From NCBI GenBank assembly GCA_951640165.1, contig OX621253.1, positions 15,084,001-15,148,000 on the forward strand: a stretch of DNA of 64,000 nucleotides. Direction: 5' to 3'. Below are positions 20,327-31,296 of the stretch, one piece after another (position 1 is the first letter of the stretch; each line of letters opens with the position of its first letter). The notes beneath the pieces are model-generated. The model did no database searches. It was given only the letters and a program-made list of their open reading frames with translations, and was not told the origin of the DNA. Both the position numbers and the translations under genes were made by a program. The DNA is from Pseudoips prasinana. Taxonomy: Eukaryota; Arthropoda; Insecta; Lepidoptera; Nolidae.

Positions 20327-20391
20327 ACTCCGGTGAGTAGCCCCAGCTTGGAGATTTATTGTATCTCCAAGCTGGGGCTACTCACCGGAGT
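20327..20391. repeat. perfect palindrome, 29-bp arms
   Basis: Left arm 20327-20355, right arm 20363-20391, spacer TTATTGT. The arm core is GTAGCCCCAGCTTGGAGAT. It does not lie in a repeat family I can recognise. Confidence 0.92.
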
Positions 20392-20690
20392 TCGTTAATT
20401 CGAAATTAACCGATAACTTGATATAAAAAAAAATTGATAGAAAAAATAGCCAGAAACTATTGTAGGAAAATTAAATCTTCGGACTTCGCTACAATTATGC
20501 CGCGTTACTCTTTTGTTTTTCATTTAATTTTTCAAATTTAATTTCGAATCGTAAAAAAAGGTTTATAAAGCTTTCTTCAAAAGAATTTCAAGCTGGCCAG
20601 TATTTTTTGAATTAAGAACTTGATATAAAATATCCCTAGAGGATGTTGATGTGTGTAGATCACCACCGTCTAGTTAGTAGGCAGGTAGTC

Positions 20691-20744
20691 AGTTATGATG
20701 TAGAGAGGTGAGGTATATATCGGTCTCCTCTCTACATCATAACT
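20691..20744. repeat. perfect palindrome, 18-bp arms
   Basis: AGTTATGATGTAGAGAGG at 20691-20708 and its reverse complement at 20727-20744, with an 18-nt spacer. Confidence 0.85.
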
Positions 20745-21401
20745 TTCTTCTCTCAATTAATGTTATGTGCCTAAACGTGATGCGTCCAGGATTTTGCTTT
20801 CGATTCGCGCCCACTTATCGATTATTGAAGCGCCGTCTAAGATGTTTGACTTCAAAATCAGGGAAAGTTTTGAACATTCTAATGAGGGCTACTACAACAA
20901 TGGTACTTCAAAGTTCAGATATGGCTCACATACCTCTGTTTAAACCAATGAAAACCTATTTGACTGAATTCTGGTTATATCAATCAACGGTAGAGTTACC
21001 ACCATCATCCTATTGGAGCTATTAACAAGCTATTTACCGCTTGAATCATGAATGGCATTGAATGAATGATGAACGAACATTGCACAGCATTGTTCGTGTA
21101 ATCAATAATGTTTGCCACAAACTACAAAATTCACTGGACCCATTAATGGCCTCGTAATTGTTACTTGGTAATTAATTATTGTTTCCGTTTATAACATTTT
21201 ACTTGTTGCTGAGTATAAACGATGCTCTTTCCTAGGTGACTCATGTAGTTTTAATCCTGATCATACTCCTCTTACCGATCTTCTTCAAAATCGCGAGGTA
21301 GTGACCATACTGGCGAGTCCAAATATCTGAATGCATACAACATGAATGTAAGCAAGTAGTTAATGTCATTCACGCGTACGTTATAAATTAATGAATGGTA
21401 T
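20745..21401. other. no recognised feature
   Basis: The open frame at 20708-21025 overlaps the palindrome and shows no domain. Nothing else is supported. Confidence 0.45.
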
Positions 21402-21660
21402 TGACGGCTACCGTAGCCTAGTTGGTAGTGCTTCTGCCTACGAAGCTGGTGGTCCTGGGTTCGAATCCCGGTAAGTGCAAATATTTGTGTGATGAGCACC
21501 AATGCACCAATATTTTTTTCTGAGGATGTTTTCTATGTATATACGTATTTATCTATCTATATAAGTAAGTATATCGTCGCCTGGTACCCATAGTACAAAC
21601 TTTGCTTAGTTTGGGGCTAGCATGATCAGTGTGACATTGTCCCTAGATATTATTATTATT
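21402..21660 (+). mobile_element. SINE-A copy 4
   Basis: Plus-strand copy with A-box-like 'TAGCCTAGTTGGTAGTGC', B-box 'GGGTTCGAATCCC', body 'TATCGTCGCCTGGTACCCAT' and tail 'GACATTGTCCCTAGATATTA' plus (ATT)n. A small duplication (CACCAATGCACCAAT) disturbs the middle. Confidence 0.85.
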
Positions 21661-21683
21661 GGTTTGCTGGCTTCCTACCCGTT

Positions 21684-21800
21684 GATGAGATAAGATAAGA
21701 TAACTCTTTATTGTACACCAAAACATTACAGAATATAAGAATACAATAGCATACATTTAAAAATGGTACAATTGGCGGCCTTATCACTATATATTGATAT
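21684..21800 (-). repeat. LINE 3'-end-like fragment with GATAA repeats
   Basis: GAGATAAGATAAGATAACTC then TTTATTGTACACCAAAA. On the minus strand this is TTTTGGTGTACAATAAA followed by a TTATC microsatellite, resembling a retroelement 3' terminus. A related TCTTTATTGTACACCAAAA occurs at 30339-30357. Confidence 0.5.
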
Positions 21801-22065
21801 TATAAGGATGGGGAATATCCATATATAACCGAAGTTTTCAACCCATTTAGTTCCTCAGTTATTGTGTTCCTCATAATTTTGATGTACGAGTCAGCGTCAC
21901 ATCTGTCAATTCATTTCGTACACAAAAGAGTTGCCATATAACAATGTCGATTATTCTGGAATACGAATATTCGGTTTATTTTACTCGAATTTGCATTTGA
22001 ATGGATATGTATATTGTTTTTTTTTTTATTTCTGATGAAAGTTTTGGAAAGGACATTTAGAATGA

Positions 22066-22383
22066 CTAGCTGTGCCCCGCGGTTTTACCCGCGTTAAATT
22101 TTATAAATTATCACAGCTCCTGCCCCGTAGGTGATAGCGTGATAATATGTAGCCTATATGTTGACCCGACCTCTTAGTAATATTCATGCAAAATTTGAAG
22201 TAAATCCATGCAGTACTTTTTGAGTTTAGCCAGGACATACATACAGACCAACAGACACACAGACAAAAATTCTAAAAACTATATTTTTGGGTTCGATATC
22301 GTTTGTAGATGCCCCAAGTATCATTTAAAAATGAAATTCAATGTACAGTTTTGACTATCCTACGATTTTATTATATGTATAGA
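22066..22383 (-). mobile_element. non-autonomous Helitron, variant 2, copy 2
   Basis: The minus-strand 3' end is 'AACGCGGGTAAAACCGCGGG' then GCACAGCTAG, followed by T. The body matches 9408-9722. The 5' end is less certain: a TC lies near 22383, but the flank is not A. Confidence 0.75.
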
Positions 22384-22423
22384 CAATGATTCTAGGCTTC
22401 GCAATTAAGTAACTGTAAAACGT

Positions 22424-22533
22424 GGTGAATAGAAATCTCGGGGCGAATAAAAATCCCAGGTGAATAGAAATCTCGGGGTGAATATAATCCCGGGGTGAAT
22501 AACATCCCCGGGTGAATAATCCTGGCGTGATTA
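22424..22533. repeat. minisatellite, about six 17-18-bp units
   Basis: Tandem units of the form GGTGAATAGAAATCTCGG, GGTGAATATAATCCCGG and GGTGAATAACATCCCCG start at about 22424, 22442, 22459, 22477, 22494 and 22511. They lie directly outside the Helitron 5' end. Confidence 0.85.
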
Positions 22534-22587
22534 AAGTCATTTTTAAACATAAATATATTTTTTCCAATCTTTATTCACTCCTGGATG

Positions 22588-22695
22588 ATGATATCCTGCG
22601 ACATTATTCACACACGGCCTTCAGATCCCAAACGAAGCAGAGCTTGTCCTATTGGAAACCAGTTAACTGATATACTACATAATTATACTGCTTTT
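22588..22695 (-). mobile_element. SINE-B tail fragment
   Basis: GATATCCTGCGACATTATTC, ACACACGGCCTTCAGATCCC and 'AAGCAGAGCTTGTCC' match SINE-B. It ends at 'ATACTGCTTTTTAAT'. Confidence 0.7.
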
Positions 22696-23195
22696 TAATG
22701 AAAACCTACTCCGGGGTATGAATCAATTTTTTTGGGGACCTTATATTATCTTATAGAAAAGTGACTTATTTATCATTGACGTTTAGGCTGGCAGCCAGTT
22801 GCAAAAATATCAAAACAGAGGCTTATAAGTTTAGGGTATCTATATCTATGAAAGCACCTCCAATTACATTTAGAACCATATTTGGCTCACATCCCGAAAC
22901 CAGTTAAGAGCGAGAAACGTCAAATGTGCATAGATTTGCTTCAGTTTTATGAGCACGTATGGTATTGAATTGTAGTTCTATTCACATAGGCTTATTTTTA
23001 GGCTTGCGAGTAAAATACTCGAATTTGTTGGTCCATTTTGCCTACACGTTGTTGAGTTAGCATTCGTAACGTGAAATATTGATTGGATATTGTTGTGACT
23101 TGTTGCCTGAACATTTTTCACTGCATTCACTATTTTTGTGGTTTAATTCATTTTCTTGTTTTATATGTCTTCGTATATAAATATAGTTAAGTTGT
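22696..23195. other. no recognised feature
   Basis: No domain-bearing frame or repeat recognised. Confidence 0.45.
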
Positions 23196-23460
23196 TTCTC
23201 GAGTGTCTTGCTGGTCTAGATAATGAGGTCCTGGGGTCAAATCCCAAGTCGGCTCAAATATTTACAATTGTAGTTTCTGGAGTTGGTGGTATGGACACCC
23301 CCTTACCTCGTGGAGCACGTAACGTCGGTCCTCTACCTGACCTCTTTCCAGTCGTGTTGCTAGTCGCCTCATCGAATCATGACATACTTGTGCACTATAA
23401 TATGTCCCGCGCAGATGGCTCGTCTCTATTGCGGCTGGCAGCCATGACCAAAATTTGATT
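23196..23460 (+). mobile_element. SINE-C copy, degenerate
   Basis: 'TCTTGCTGGTCTAGATAATG' and 'GTCCTGGGGTCAAATCCC' correspond to the head. 'CCCCTTACCTCGTGGAGCAC', 'CCTGACCTCTTTCCAGTCGT' and 'ATAATATGTCCCGCGCAGAT' follow, as in 26838-27195. Confidence 0.7.
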
Positions 23461-23520
23461 ATGTGTTATCTCTATGATATTTGTATAAATTGTTGAACAT
23501 ACACTAATTCATCATCATTG

Positions 23521-24007
23521 TCTGTGAGATATTTTACATGGTTCCATCATAAAACCAGCGCTGCAACAGTTAATGTTGCAGCTAGTGCTGAGGTGGGACC
23601 AATTCGGACTCGCACAGATAACCAATAAGGACTTCTGTATGTGTACCTATTTATATATATTATTATGATTGTCTGTGCTCGTTTACTGAATAAATGTATT
23701 TTCTTTCTTTCTTTCTTAATTGTACCTACTAAATGTTATCGAATAAAGGACTTTTCAGAAAATCTCGATATAGATAGCTGTGTATTACCATGTGTTGTGG
23801 TGCCTTTCATGGGTGAAACCTGAAGTATGGCTACCCCTATGTTACTTAATTATATACATGTACATATTATATTAACATTTATTTAGACAGATAGTGTTCT
23901 TTACAAGCTTTTTGAAAGTATGCAAATAAATATATTTTGCACATTACCTTTTTTGTACTTTTAACGGAGAGCTCAAAAGTGAGCATAACGTTTAAATAAT
24001 AAATCAA
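23521..24007. other. non-coding, possible retroelement 3' end
   Basis: An AATAAATG signal at about 23690 is followed by TTTTCTTTCTTTCTTTC. Upstream 'GCAACAGTTAATGTTGCAGC' is a short inverted repeat. This may be the 3' end of an unidentified retroelement. No gene. Confidence 0.35.
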
Positions 24008-24019
24008 AAGTATGACATA

Positions 24020-24178
24020 CATACATACATAGACTCACGCCTGTCTCCCAGAGGGGTAGGCAGAGACAACGGACTTCCATTTGTCACGATCCTTGCACAC
24101 CTGTTTCGCTTCGTTTACTGACATTATATTCTTCATACATGCTCGCCGGTTTAGGGTACTTCTGACCTGACCTTTCCT
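24020..24178 (-). mobile_element. LINE Q 3' end, 5'-truncated copy
   Basis: Minus-strand copy of the last roughly 160 bp of the LINE at 40963-42251 (GACTCACGCCTGTCTCCCAG, AGGCAGAGACAACGGA, ATGCTCGCCGGTTTAGGGTA), ending in an ATGT microsatellite. The 12-bp AAGTATGACATA is repeated at 24008-24019 and 24179-24190, a target duplication. Confidence 0.85.
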
Positions 24179-24284
24179 AAGTATGACATAAATTAGAATT
24201 AATTTTGAATTTGTTCATGGCATTTCTTGATAAAAGTATTGTTACAATATAGGTTTCACTATACGTTTAATACGTAAGTAAGTA

Positions 24285-24419
24285 AGATGCCAGCACATCA
24301 AGCTACCCCAATGTGTCAAATTTCTTCAATTGAAAGTGAACCTTATGCTTATGTGATAAAGTTGCAAAATCTATAAAAGAAATTTGACAGATTCGGGTAG
24401 CTGGATGTCCTAACGTCTG
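24285..24419 (+). mobile_element. TA-type MITE M, copy 1
   Basis: 135-bp element with long inverted ends: GCCAGCACATCAAGCTACCC at the left, and 'GGGTAGCTGGATGTCC' then CGTCTG at the right. A TA flanks the left; the right flank reads TG. Confidence 0.75.
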
Positions 24420-24881
24420 TGCGTAAATAAATATGGCTTCTAGAGGAATTTATTTAAAAATGTATCCAGCAGTGTGTAGTAAAAATAAACATTTTACTTC
24501 AAATCAAAATTAAGGGATTAGATGCAAATTATATGATAAATCAGTATTTATAATCATGTACCGGAACCTTTTCAGTACAAAATTGTAAAAGTAAACTTAC
24601 GACGTATAAATACGGAAGAATTATTTTAAGTTTTACACGAGTCGGCTCAAAAAACATCCCCTAAAGCGGAGCACTTGTATATTAAGCCCCTACCAACAAC
24701 CTACTTCTTATCAGCTTATCGTCATTGCCATACATTATCCGGCACTTTACAATGATATTTTGGCAACGCACATGCGACCCCGGAAGTAATCTATCAACCA
24801 CGTGTGGTAGTTGGTCTGTGAAACCTTTAGTGTGAGCTCCCACGCCAAAAAAATACTTTGAAAAAATAGTCACCATAATTT
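24420..24881. other. no recognised feature
   Basis: Mixed sequence; no domain-bearing frame or recognisable repeat. Confidence 0.4.
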
Positions 24882-25160
24882 TTTTATTGATTAAGGAAGC
24901 AGACGAGCTATCGGCCCAACTGATGGTAGGTGGTAACCGCTGCTCATGGACATTCGCAGTGCCAGGAGACACAGCAAACCGCTGACTACTGTGATATTAG
25001 TACTCTTTTTAAACCTCGTTTGAAGAAGGAGATATCGTAGCGCTGGGGAAACACCGCAGCAGGTAATTCGTTCCAGAGCCGGCACGTACGTGGGATGTAT
25101 GAACGCTGAAAGCGAACCGTGCTTGACGAGATCGCTTTCAGGTGATACGGATGAACCTTA
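24882..25160 (+). repeat. repeat L, diverged copy
   Basis: Contains 'GACGAGCTATCGGCCCAACT', 'GATGGTAGGTGGTAACCGC', 'CATGGACATTCGCAGTGCCA' and later 'GGTAATTCGTTCCAGAGCCG'. The order matches repeat L copies at 39025 and 45968 but is more diverged. Confidence 0.5.
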
Positions 25161-25200
25161 CTGCGAGTGCGCGTGGTCCGATGATAAATATATTATACAG

Positions 25201-25450
25201 TGTCATCATCATCATCTTCATGTCGGCCAAAGAGCGTCCACTGGTGGACCAGAGCCTCGCCGAAGAATCGGGGGATGTGCCATAATCGCCACGCTTGGCA
25301 GGCGGATTAGCGATCGCAGTTTGATGGTCATAGTTCACAGAAAAACGCTGCTGCCCGTTTTCTGGTAGGTATTCCCTCGGTCGATTTCTTTCTACGTCCT
25401 CCGCCGGGATGAGATGGGGTGATGATATTCTATGCCATCACCACACAGTT
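25201..25450 (-). repeat. R-A dispersed repeat, copy 4
   Basis: Minus-strand copy from the (ATC)n run through 'GCGTCCACTGGTGGACC', 'ATAATCGCCACGCTTGGCAG' and 'GATGGTCATAGTTCACAGAA' to 'GATGAGATGGGGTGATGATA' and CACCACACAG. Confidence 0.8.
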
Positions 25451-26087
25451 AGACATACACACTACTGACGAAAATAATTACTGTGTTAAAAAAAACATAG
25501 ACGCGACCACACTTTTCATTATATCAATAGATTTAAACATGCTGACTTTAAATCACGTATGGCTAATAAAATTAATCAATGTATTCTGTAATCAATACAA
25601 AGTCTGTTAATATAATAATGCAGATTCAAATAAATAGGTAATAACACATCATCGGTATGAATGGGCTCAATTCATATTCCTGAAAAATACTTCAAATCGA
25701 AACTACGTTCTTTAATATTTCAATTCATATTAAAGTTTCACATACATCTCAGTAACAAATAATAATCTCGAAGTAAATTATGTGAGGGTAAATTTCTGTC
25801 ACGGAGCTTCGCCTTATATGAGACCATCGATCACGCGTTCCATTCATCTATGACCTACTAACCAGTGGTAGTAAAAATGCAAGAAAAGATTCACATTTGT
25901 TAAAGCTCGGTCAAACGTCAACGTGATAAGAATTTGGGGGTGAGTTTGCTTTATACCTTTTTGAATGGCCTGTGGAACTTGCCCTATTTTTTGGGGAACT
26001 AATCGTCTGATAATATTTGTAAGCGTATAAAGAGAAAATAACAATGTGAAAACTGATACTAAGAGCTCAGTACATCCTTCCATTGTA
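25451..26087. other. no recognised feature
   Basis: AT-rich. The minus-strand frame at 25844-26119 runs into the neighbouring MITE and shows no domain. Confidence 0.45.
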
Positions 26088-26350
26088 CGACTAAACGCCG
26101 ACAGGCTGTATACCGACAAGACTTTAATTCGACTGTACTTTTCACCGACAGAACACTTTGCCGACAGTATTCATAATTATTGGTTAGGTTAGGTTAGAAC
26201 TATGACCAGAAGCGAATCGGACCTATATTACACTTGGTAAATGTTTCTCTCTGAGTATGAGTGAAGTGTTCTGTCGGCGAAAAGTAGAGTCGAAGTAAAG
26301 TCTTGTCGGTGTACAGTCTGTCGGCGTAATGTCTGTCGGCGTTTAGACGT
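26088..26350. mobile_element. MITE with TA flanks and internal CCGACAG motifs
   Basis: Terminal inverted repeats CGACTAAACGCCGACAG and CTGTCGGCGTTTAGACG (one mismatch), flanked by TA (26086-26087, 26351-26352) as in Tc1/mariner-type elements. The motif CCGACAG or its complement recurs several times in both halves. The centre contains GGTTAGGTTAGGTTAG. No ORF. Confidence 0.8.
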
Positions 26351-26681
26351 ACACTCACATCCTTCTGCATCGTTCAGAGCTAAAAGTGTACATAAGCATT
26401 TTTATGAATTTTACAATCATTGTTTTCATGACCACATTTTTCACCGTGTTTCAGTTAAAGATAGGTTTAAGTTAGAAGAACCTTTTATAGATTTTGTAAG
26501 CTATTTTCTCCTAATAGCTAGTGTTCGAAAATCTCACGCGCATTTAATATTTAGATTAAAGTGTTTTAAAGTAATAAAGCACTGTTATATTAATGATATA
26601 CGAATCGGCCGGGCCAACCCATCACTGAGGCATTAGGTATTCTGTACAATCCAGACTACTGTTACTACTATGGGTTGTAAT

Positions 26682-26828
26682 TTCTTTACGTACGTACGCT
26701 TGACTTGGGGACTAAGTTGATGAAAGCCGTTACGTAAAGCATGATCGGGCGAGGCGAACGGAAGTTGAGAGGGAAATATAAGTTGGTGATCATGTAAGTA
26801 GAGAGAGTAACGTTTCGTATGTTACTGA
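26682..26828. repeat. dispersed repeat P, copy 2
   Basis: Matches 2488-2642 in 'ACGCTTGACTTGGGGA', 'GAACGGAAGTTGAGAGGGA' and 'TAACGTTTCGTATGTTACTG'. It lies directly 5' of a SINE-C. Confidence 0.6.
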
Positions 26829-26837
26829 AGGAGCAAG

Positions 26838-27195
26838 ATGACTGCCTCGTTGGTCTAGCGGTAGCGTGTTCACCCGCAGAGAAGGCGGTCCTGGGTTCAA
26901 ATCCTGGGTCGGGCCAAAAAGTGATTTTGAGACTTTTTTGTAAACTGAAAATTTTCTCAGCATCAGCCCGAAGTCTGGGAGTTGGCGTATTATACCCCCG
27001 TGCCTCGGAGAGCACGTAAAGCCGTCGGCCCTGTACCTGACCTCTTTCCGGTCGTGTCGCATAGGCGTCCCATCGGATCATGAGAGTGATGGAATAGAAA
27101 GTGCTGTTTGCGCACACACTTGAGCACTATAATATGTCCCGCGGAGATGGCTAATCTCTGTTGAGACTGGCCGCCGTGGCCGAAATTCGGTTAGG
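26838..27195 (+). mobile_element. SINE-C, best copy
   Basis: The tRNA-like head starts GACTGCCTCGTTGGTCTAGC with A-box 'TGGTCTAGCGGTAGCG' and B-box 'GGGTTCAAATCCTGGG'. The body has 'CCCGTGCCTCGGAGAGCACG', 'CCTGACCTCTTTCCGGTCGT' and 'ATCGGATCATGAGAGTGATG', and the end reads 'GGCCGAAATTCGGTTAGGAG'. The RNA is probably polymerase III-transcribed if intact. Confidence 0.85.
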
Positions 27196-27359
27196 AGGAC
27201 ATTAAGGAGCAAGAGAGAGTGGTGCGAGCACAAATTTCCTTCTTCTCTTTCTCATAGCCAGTTACGTTTGAAGTTCAGCCGTGTGGTCGTTCTTTTTTGT
27301 CTCTTTAAGAACTAAGGTTCTAAGCGGAATAGCTGATACTATTCCTGCACCGCTGTTTG

Positions 27360-27597
27360 CTGTGTGGTGATGGCACAGAATATCATCACCCCATATCATC
27401 CCGTGGGGGGCGTAGAAATCTTCCGAGGGAATACATACCTACCAGAGAACGGGCAGTAGCGTTTTTCTGTGAACTATGACCATCACACTGCGATCACCTA
27501 CCCTTCTGCCAAGCGTGGCGATTATGGGCTATCCCCCATTCTTTGGGCCGGCTTTTGTCCAGCAGTGGACGTATTTTGGCTGACATGATGATTCCTG
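27360..27597 (+). repeat. R-A dispersed repeat, copy 5, most complete
   Basis: Runs from 'TGTGTGGTGATGGCACAGAA' through 'CCCCATATCATCCCGTGGGG', 'AACTATGACCATCACACTGC' and 'CTGCCAAGCGTGGCGATTAT' to 'TTTTGTCCAGCAGTGGACGT' and GACATGATGAT. It serves as the reference for the family here. Confidence 0.85.
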
Positions 27598-27964
27598 CAC
27601 CGAACACGCCTTTACGGAAAATTATGTTTTCTTCATTTCACTTTAGGTTTCAAAATTAGATGATAGTCGCTTGAAATATGATATTGGTATGTATATTATT
27701 CACAACCTTGGCATTTCCTAGTATTGAATAATCACTTATAATAGTTACAATAATTAGTAGGAGATTAGTGATTCCCAGTAAACTAACTATATTATAGTTT
27801 GTAAGGCAGATGGGATTAAGTTCGCTATGCTATTTAATTTACGCTTTCACTTTAACTAATATTATAAAACTTGAATTAGAAATTAATTCACCTAATTGCA
27901 TCTAACACATCACCTAATGCCCTTACCGTATCTTATTTGATGGGCAAGGTTTAGAACCAAACGC

Positions 27965-28140
27965 AGTCATTCCATAGATAGTTGACAACCTAAGTGGTTA
28001 AATTTTTGAGCGTCTCTGTGAAAGACACTCAAAAATTTAACCAGTTAGGTGGCTGGGGCTAATAGCTTACATGCCCACCATAGACAGGGCATGTTAAGCT
28101 CTTAGCCCCGGTTGGTGTCAATATACTACATTCGTTATTC
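27965..28140 (+). mobile_element. SINE-like repeat E with fold-back
   Basis: 'ATAGTTGACAACCTAAGTGG' and 'TTAAATTTTTGAGCG' match repeat E copies at 38570 and 50395, but the following part is an inverted copy of this segment (27988-28015 with 28023-28050). Confidence 0.6.
27988..28050. repeat. fold-back palindrome, 28-bp arms
   Basis: Arms 27988-28015 and 28023-28050 pair with two mismatches around a 7-nt spacer CTGTGAA. Confidence 0.88.
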
Positions 28141-29901
28141 CCTGCCAGTGCACTACTGGGTGACTTAAACCACTCCTACAATAGGGAAACAACTGCCACT
28201 CGAAAAAGAAAGATAAAAGCTTCGAATAAGATGAACTGATTGTGAGAGAATTGTTATATAAAGTTAGCTTTATAGTACTTGCTAATTGTGAATAAAATGA
28301 TATACATTGTGTACAATATGACAGTTAGAGAAGATTATAATGCTTCTGTTCTTGTCTTCACCTATCTCTTTCTTTTATATCAGATCTAATTAAATGTCAA
28401 TTTTTGCATTAAAAATTTTGTATGTCCATTACCATCAGCTACCCGTTTTCATTTGTTCTGGTAGTAACTAGATCTTTCTAGCAAAAGTACTAGGGTTCGA
28501 CGCCCGAACGTGACACAATGTAGCGCGGTGGTTAGGGTCTTATATTTCATAAAAATTTGATTAGCCATTCAAGAATTGGAGTGCGTATTAGAGTCGGGAA
28601 TTTTAACAGATAGAGTATTAATATTAAAATTAATCTGCTAGGAAGTTCAAAATTTCTCGTTTTATACTTGTCGGCCCAATATATAGTCATGTTTACATAA
28701 ATTATTATATAATTATTGTTATTAGTTTCAGCTGTGGTTGATAATGAATTTAGGCGAATTTGAAATTAGACGTTCCGAGCGTATCCGGCAAATATAGACC
28801 TTTTTATAAACCTCAGACTTTTTGTATACATCTTACCAATTAGATTGATAGACACCAACTAATGTACATGATTGCACATACATAACTATAATGACTAATT
28901 AGTTGACAGTACCAGAACAGTGACTCCATGCCTTGTAATCATCACAAATGGGATTCTAATTGATACGCTAGTTTAAATACTACTAAAGTTTCATATCGAC
29001 CGATCTAATGTAATTCATGGAACTAAAGTAAGCCGCTCTACCTGGAAGTTTTTACCTATTAATTTAGATATTTACGCTTAGAAGGTAGGGTCCGAGTGCC
29101 CGTTTTCCTTATCGTCAATTTTCAAAGGGCTTGGTTGCCTCGTCCCGTGACCAGAGGGTTGACTTTTTTTTGGCCAAAGATCATGGCAAGATAACGTGAT
29201 AATGCTGCCAATCTTCTAGGCACGTTTTATAGTAGCCTTAATTCGGAGAAAATTGTACTTTGTCGCTCTTTAGTTAGTAGTTATTATTTATCTTTTATAT
29301 GAATTAATTTCTAATTTAAGTTGTATACTATTAGTTAATGTGAAAGCCGACATGGGAGCTGGTTTCCATATAAATTAAATACCTAGCAGAGTGAACTTAA
29401 TCCCATTTGCCTTACACACTATAATATATGTAGTTAGCCACAATTTACAGCGTCGCAGACTGAGGTTAAATTCTAATAAACGATCATTCCTATCGTTTAA
29501 TATAATATTATAATTAGTATAATTTATATTATTATATTCCTATATAATAATAAAAGTTAATAGTTTAATAAATATTTTATTAACGTAGTCTCAAAAATTC
29601 AATACGATGTTATACCACACATATAATATCCACATAGAATGCTCAGCGTCGGCGGATATACGAGGAAAATCCCCAATATCGAATCATCACAAAAAGGACA
29701 CAACATCTGTACTATCATAGTTTCATACCGACGGGATTAGTGCCGGTTTGGCAGTTTTAGATCGCCAAACCGCGTTGATCGCTTGTCAATAAAACCACAC
29801 GCGAATTTTGGTGGATATTGTACAATGGGCTTACAGGGATTGTGTTCATCCGTATCGAAATTCCTAATCAATCTGTTACATCCCTATTAACTGAGCACAT
29901 T
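28141..29901. other. long stretch with no recognised feature
   Basis: 1.76 kb of AT-rich sequence without a domain-bearing frame. A short inverted repeat (CGGTTTGGC .. GCCAAACCG) lies near 29742-29772. It may be ancient decayed repeat or true intergenic or intronic DNA. Confidence 0.45.
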
Positions 29902-30352
29902 CAGCTAATAAGCCACTTTGTAGTTTTATCAACATACAATGTCTCTACTATACAATATAATACTCTTTATTGTACCCTAATTAAAACAGAAAAAATAGTA
30001 GTATAATAATGTTCAAAGGGTTAATAAGAAATCATAGCAAGCGATAAGACATCGCTTGCTGTGATTTCTTATAGACATACATATAGCGATAAAAGATAAA
30101 AGATGGAACAAATTTAGTAAAAATGTTGGTAATAAATAGTGTCATATAATGTAGGAGGACTACTCTTAGTAGGTGAATATTTTCTTTTTCAAAAATATAA
30201 TAAGTATTATAAAATATATATAATCCATCGGCTTTCTTTTCGAGAAACATGTCCGACTGAGATATTCACAGTTAAGCTAAATAAACCACTTTGTAGTTTT
30301 ATCAACCATTTACCATCTCTCTACTATACAATATAATACTCTTTATTGTACA
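29902..30352. repeat. about 75-bp direct repeat pair with central palindrome
   Basis: The units at 29902-29975 and 30274-30352 both contain CCACTTTGTAGTTTTATCAA and 'CTCTACTATACAATATAATA' then CTCTTTATTGTAC. Between them lies the palindrome at 30024-30072. Confidence 0.75.
30024..30072. repeat. palindrome, 22-bp arms
   Basis: Arms 30024-30045 and 30051-30072, one mismatch, spacer AAGAC. Confidence 0.88.
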
Positions 30353-30777
30353 CCAAAAATATTACTAAATATAAAAAAAATATCGCAATAAATTTAACAG
30401 ATCATATCAAATTGAAAACAGCTTCCAATCACAAATCAACGTGATTTCAGTTTAGAAGGTGCGCAAATGCTCAAATCTACTTGTGTGCATTATAAAATTA
30501 ATTGCTATGAAAATCTTAGTCTAGTGTAAAACTGAAATATGTTTATTGACACTAAACGTAAGTTAATACCAATCTACATAATACTTTCGTCATCAAAATA
30601 AAATTGATTGGGAGGAGACAGATTGTGACAGCCATGGGAAAATATAAGGATTTTTTCTTTCAATTCAGGATATACGAAACGGTAAGAAACTTAGGTTAAT
30701 TTTGTGGTGATCCTAACAACATTAAAAGTAGATTTGTAAAAAGACGATATGTCATATGACATTAATTGTCCGTAACA

Positions 30778-30991
30778 TAATTTACACATAACACAAAACT
30801 AAGCAGAGCTACTATGTATACCAGATTTCTGATATACTATATATACGATAACTGAGTCTGAGTATGTATTTTGTAAATACATACTTAGAATCAGGACTCA
30901 GGACAAGCAGATATAAACTTTATACAAATATCTGTCCTGGGTGGGAATCGAATCTGCGGCTCGTCAACCGGCCCGCCAATTGATGCTGCGA
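30778..30991 (-). mobile_element. SINE-B-like copy, degenerate
   Basis: 'AAAACTAAGCAGAGCTACTA', 'TTTGTAAATACATACTTAGA', 'TCTGTCCTGGGTGGGAATCG' (B-box complement) and 'GTCAACCGGCCCGCCAAT' follow SINE-B order on the minus strand. Confidence 0.65.
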
Positions 30992-31296
30992 TTGCGGAAC
31001 CCCACTTTTCAGATAAATTCTGTAGCAACATGCTAATTGCATTATAAATTTAGCCAAACGTATATTAAGCGTAATATTAAGACATAATATTATCTCGAAT
31101 CAATCACGCGTCTGGCATCTGTCAGAAACATTCTTCAAGTAAAATTAATGATAACCTGTGCTGAAAAATGTAGAGCCTTGTACGTTTTCACGTAATTAAA
31201 CAATATCTTTATTATGAATATTTACAAGGATATAGTATTTGAATAGATTTCTAAGTAAATTGTTTATTACCTCATGTCTTTTAAAAGAACAGGCTA

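Noticed and set aside
20708..21025. Plus-strand 105-codon frame
   Set aside because: It starts within a palindrome, uses a non-ATG start, and shows no domain.
22424..22533. CRISPR-like array
   Set aside because: The units are 17-18 bp and contiguous without unique spacers, and the DNA is eukaryotic. It is a minisatellite.
26184..26200. Interstitial telomere
   Set aside because: Only about three TTAGG units inside a MITE; too short to be a telomeric remnant.
26838..26915. A functional tRNA gene (also at 53107, 21402, 61618, 39578)
   Set aside because: A- and B-box-like blocks are present, but each is followed by a conserved non-tRNA body and occurs in several copies. These are SINE heads. 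I could not fold a full cloverleaf with confidence.
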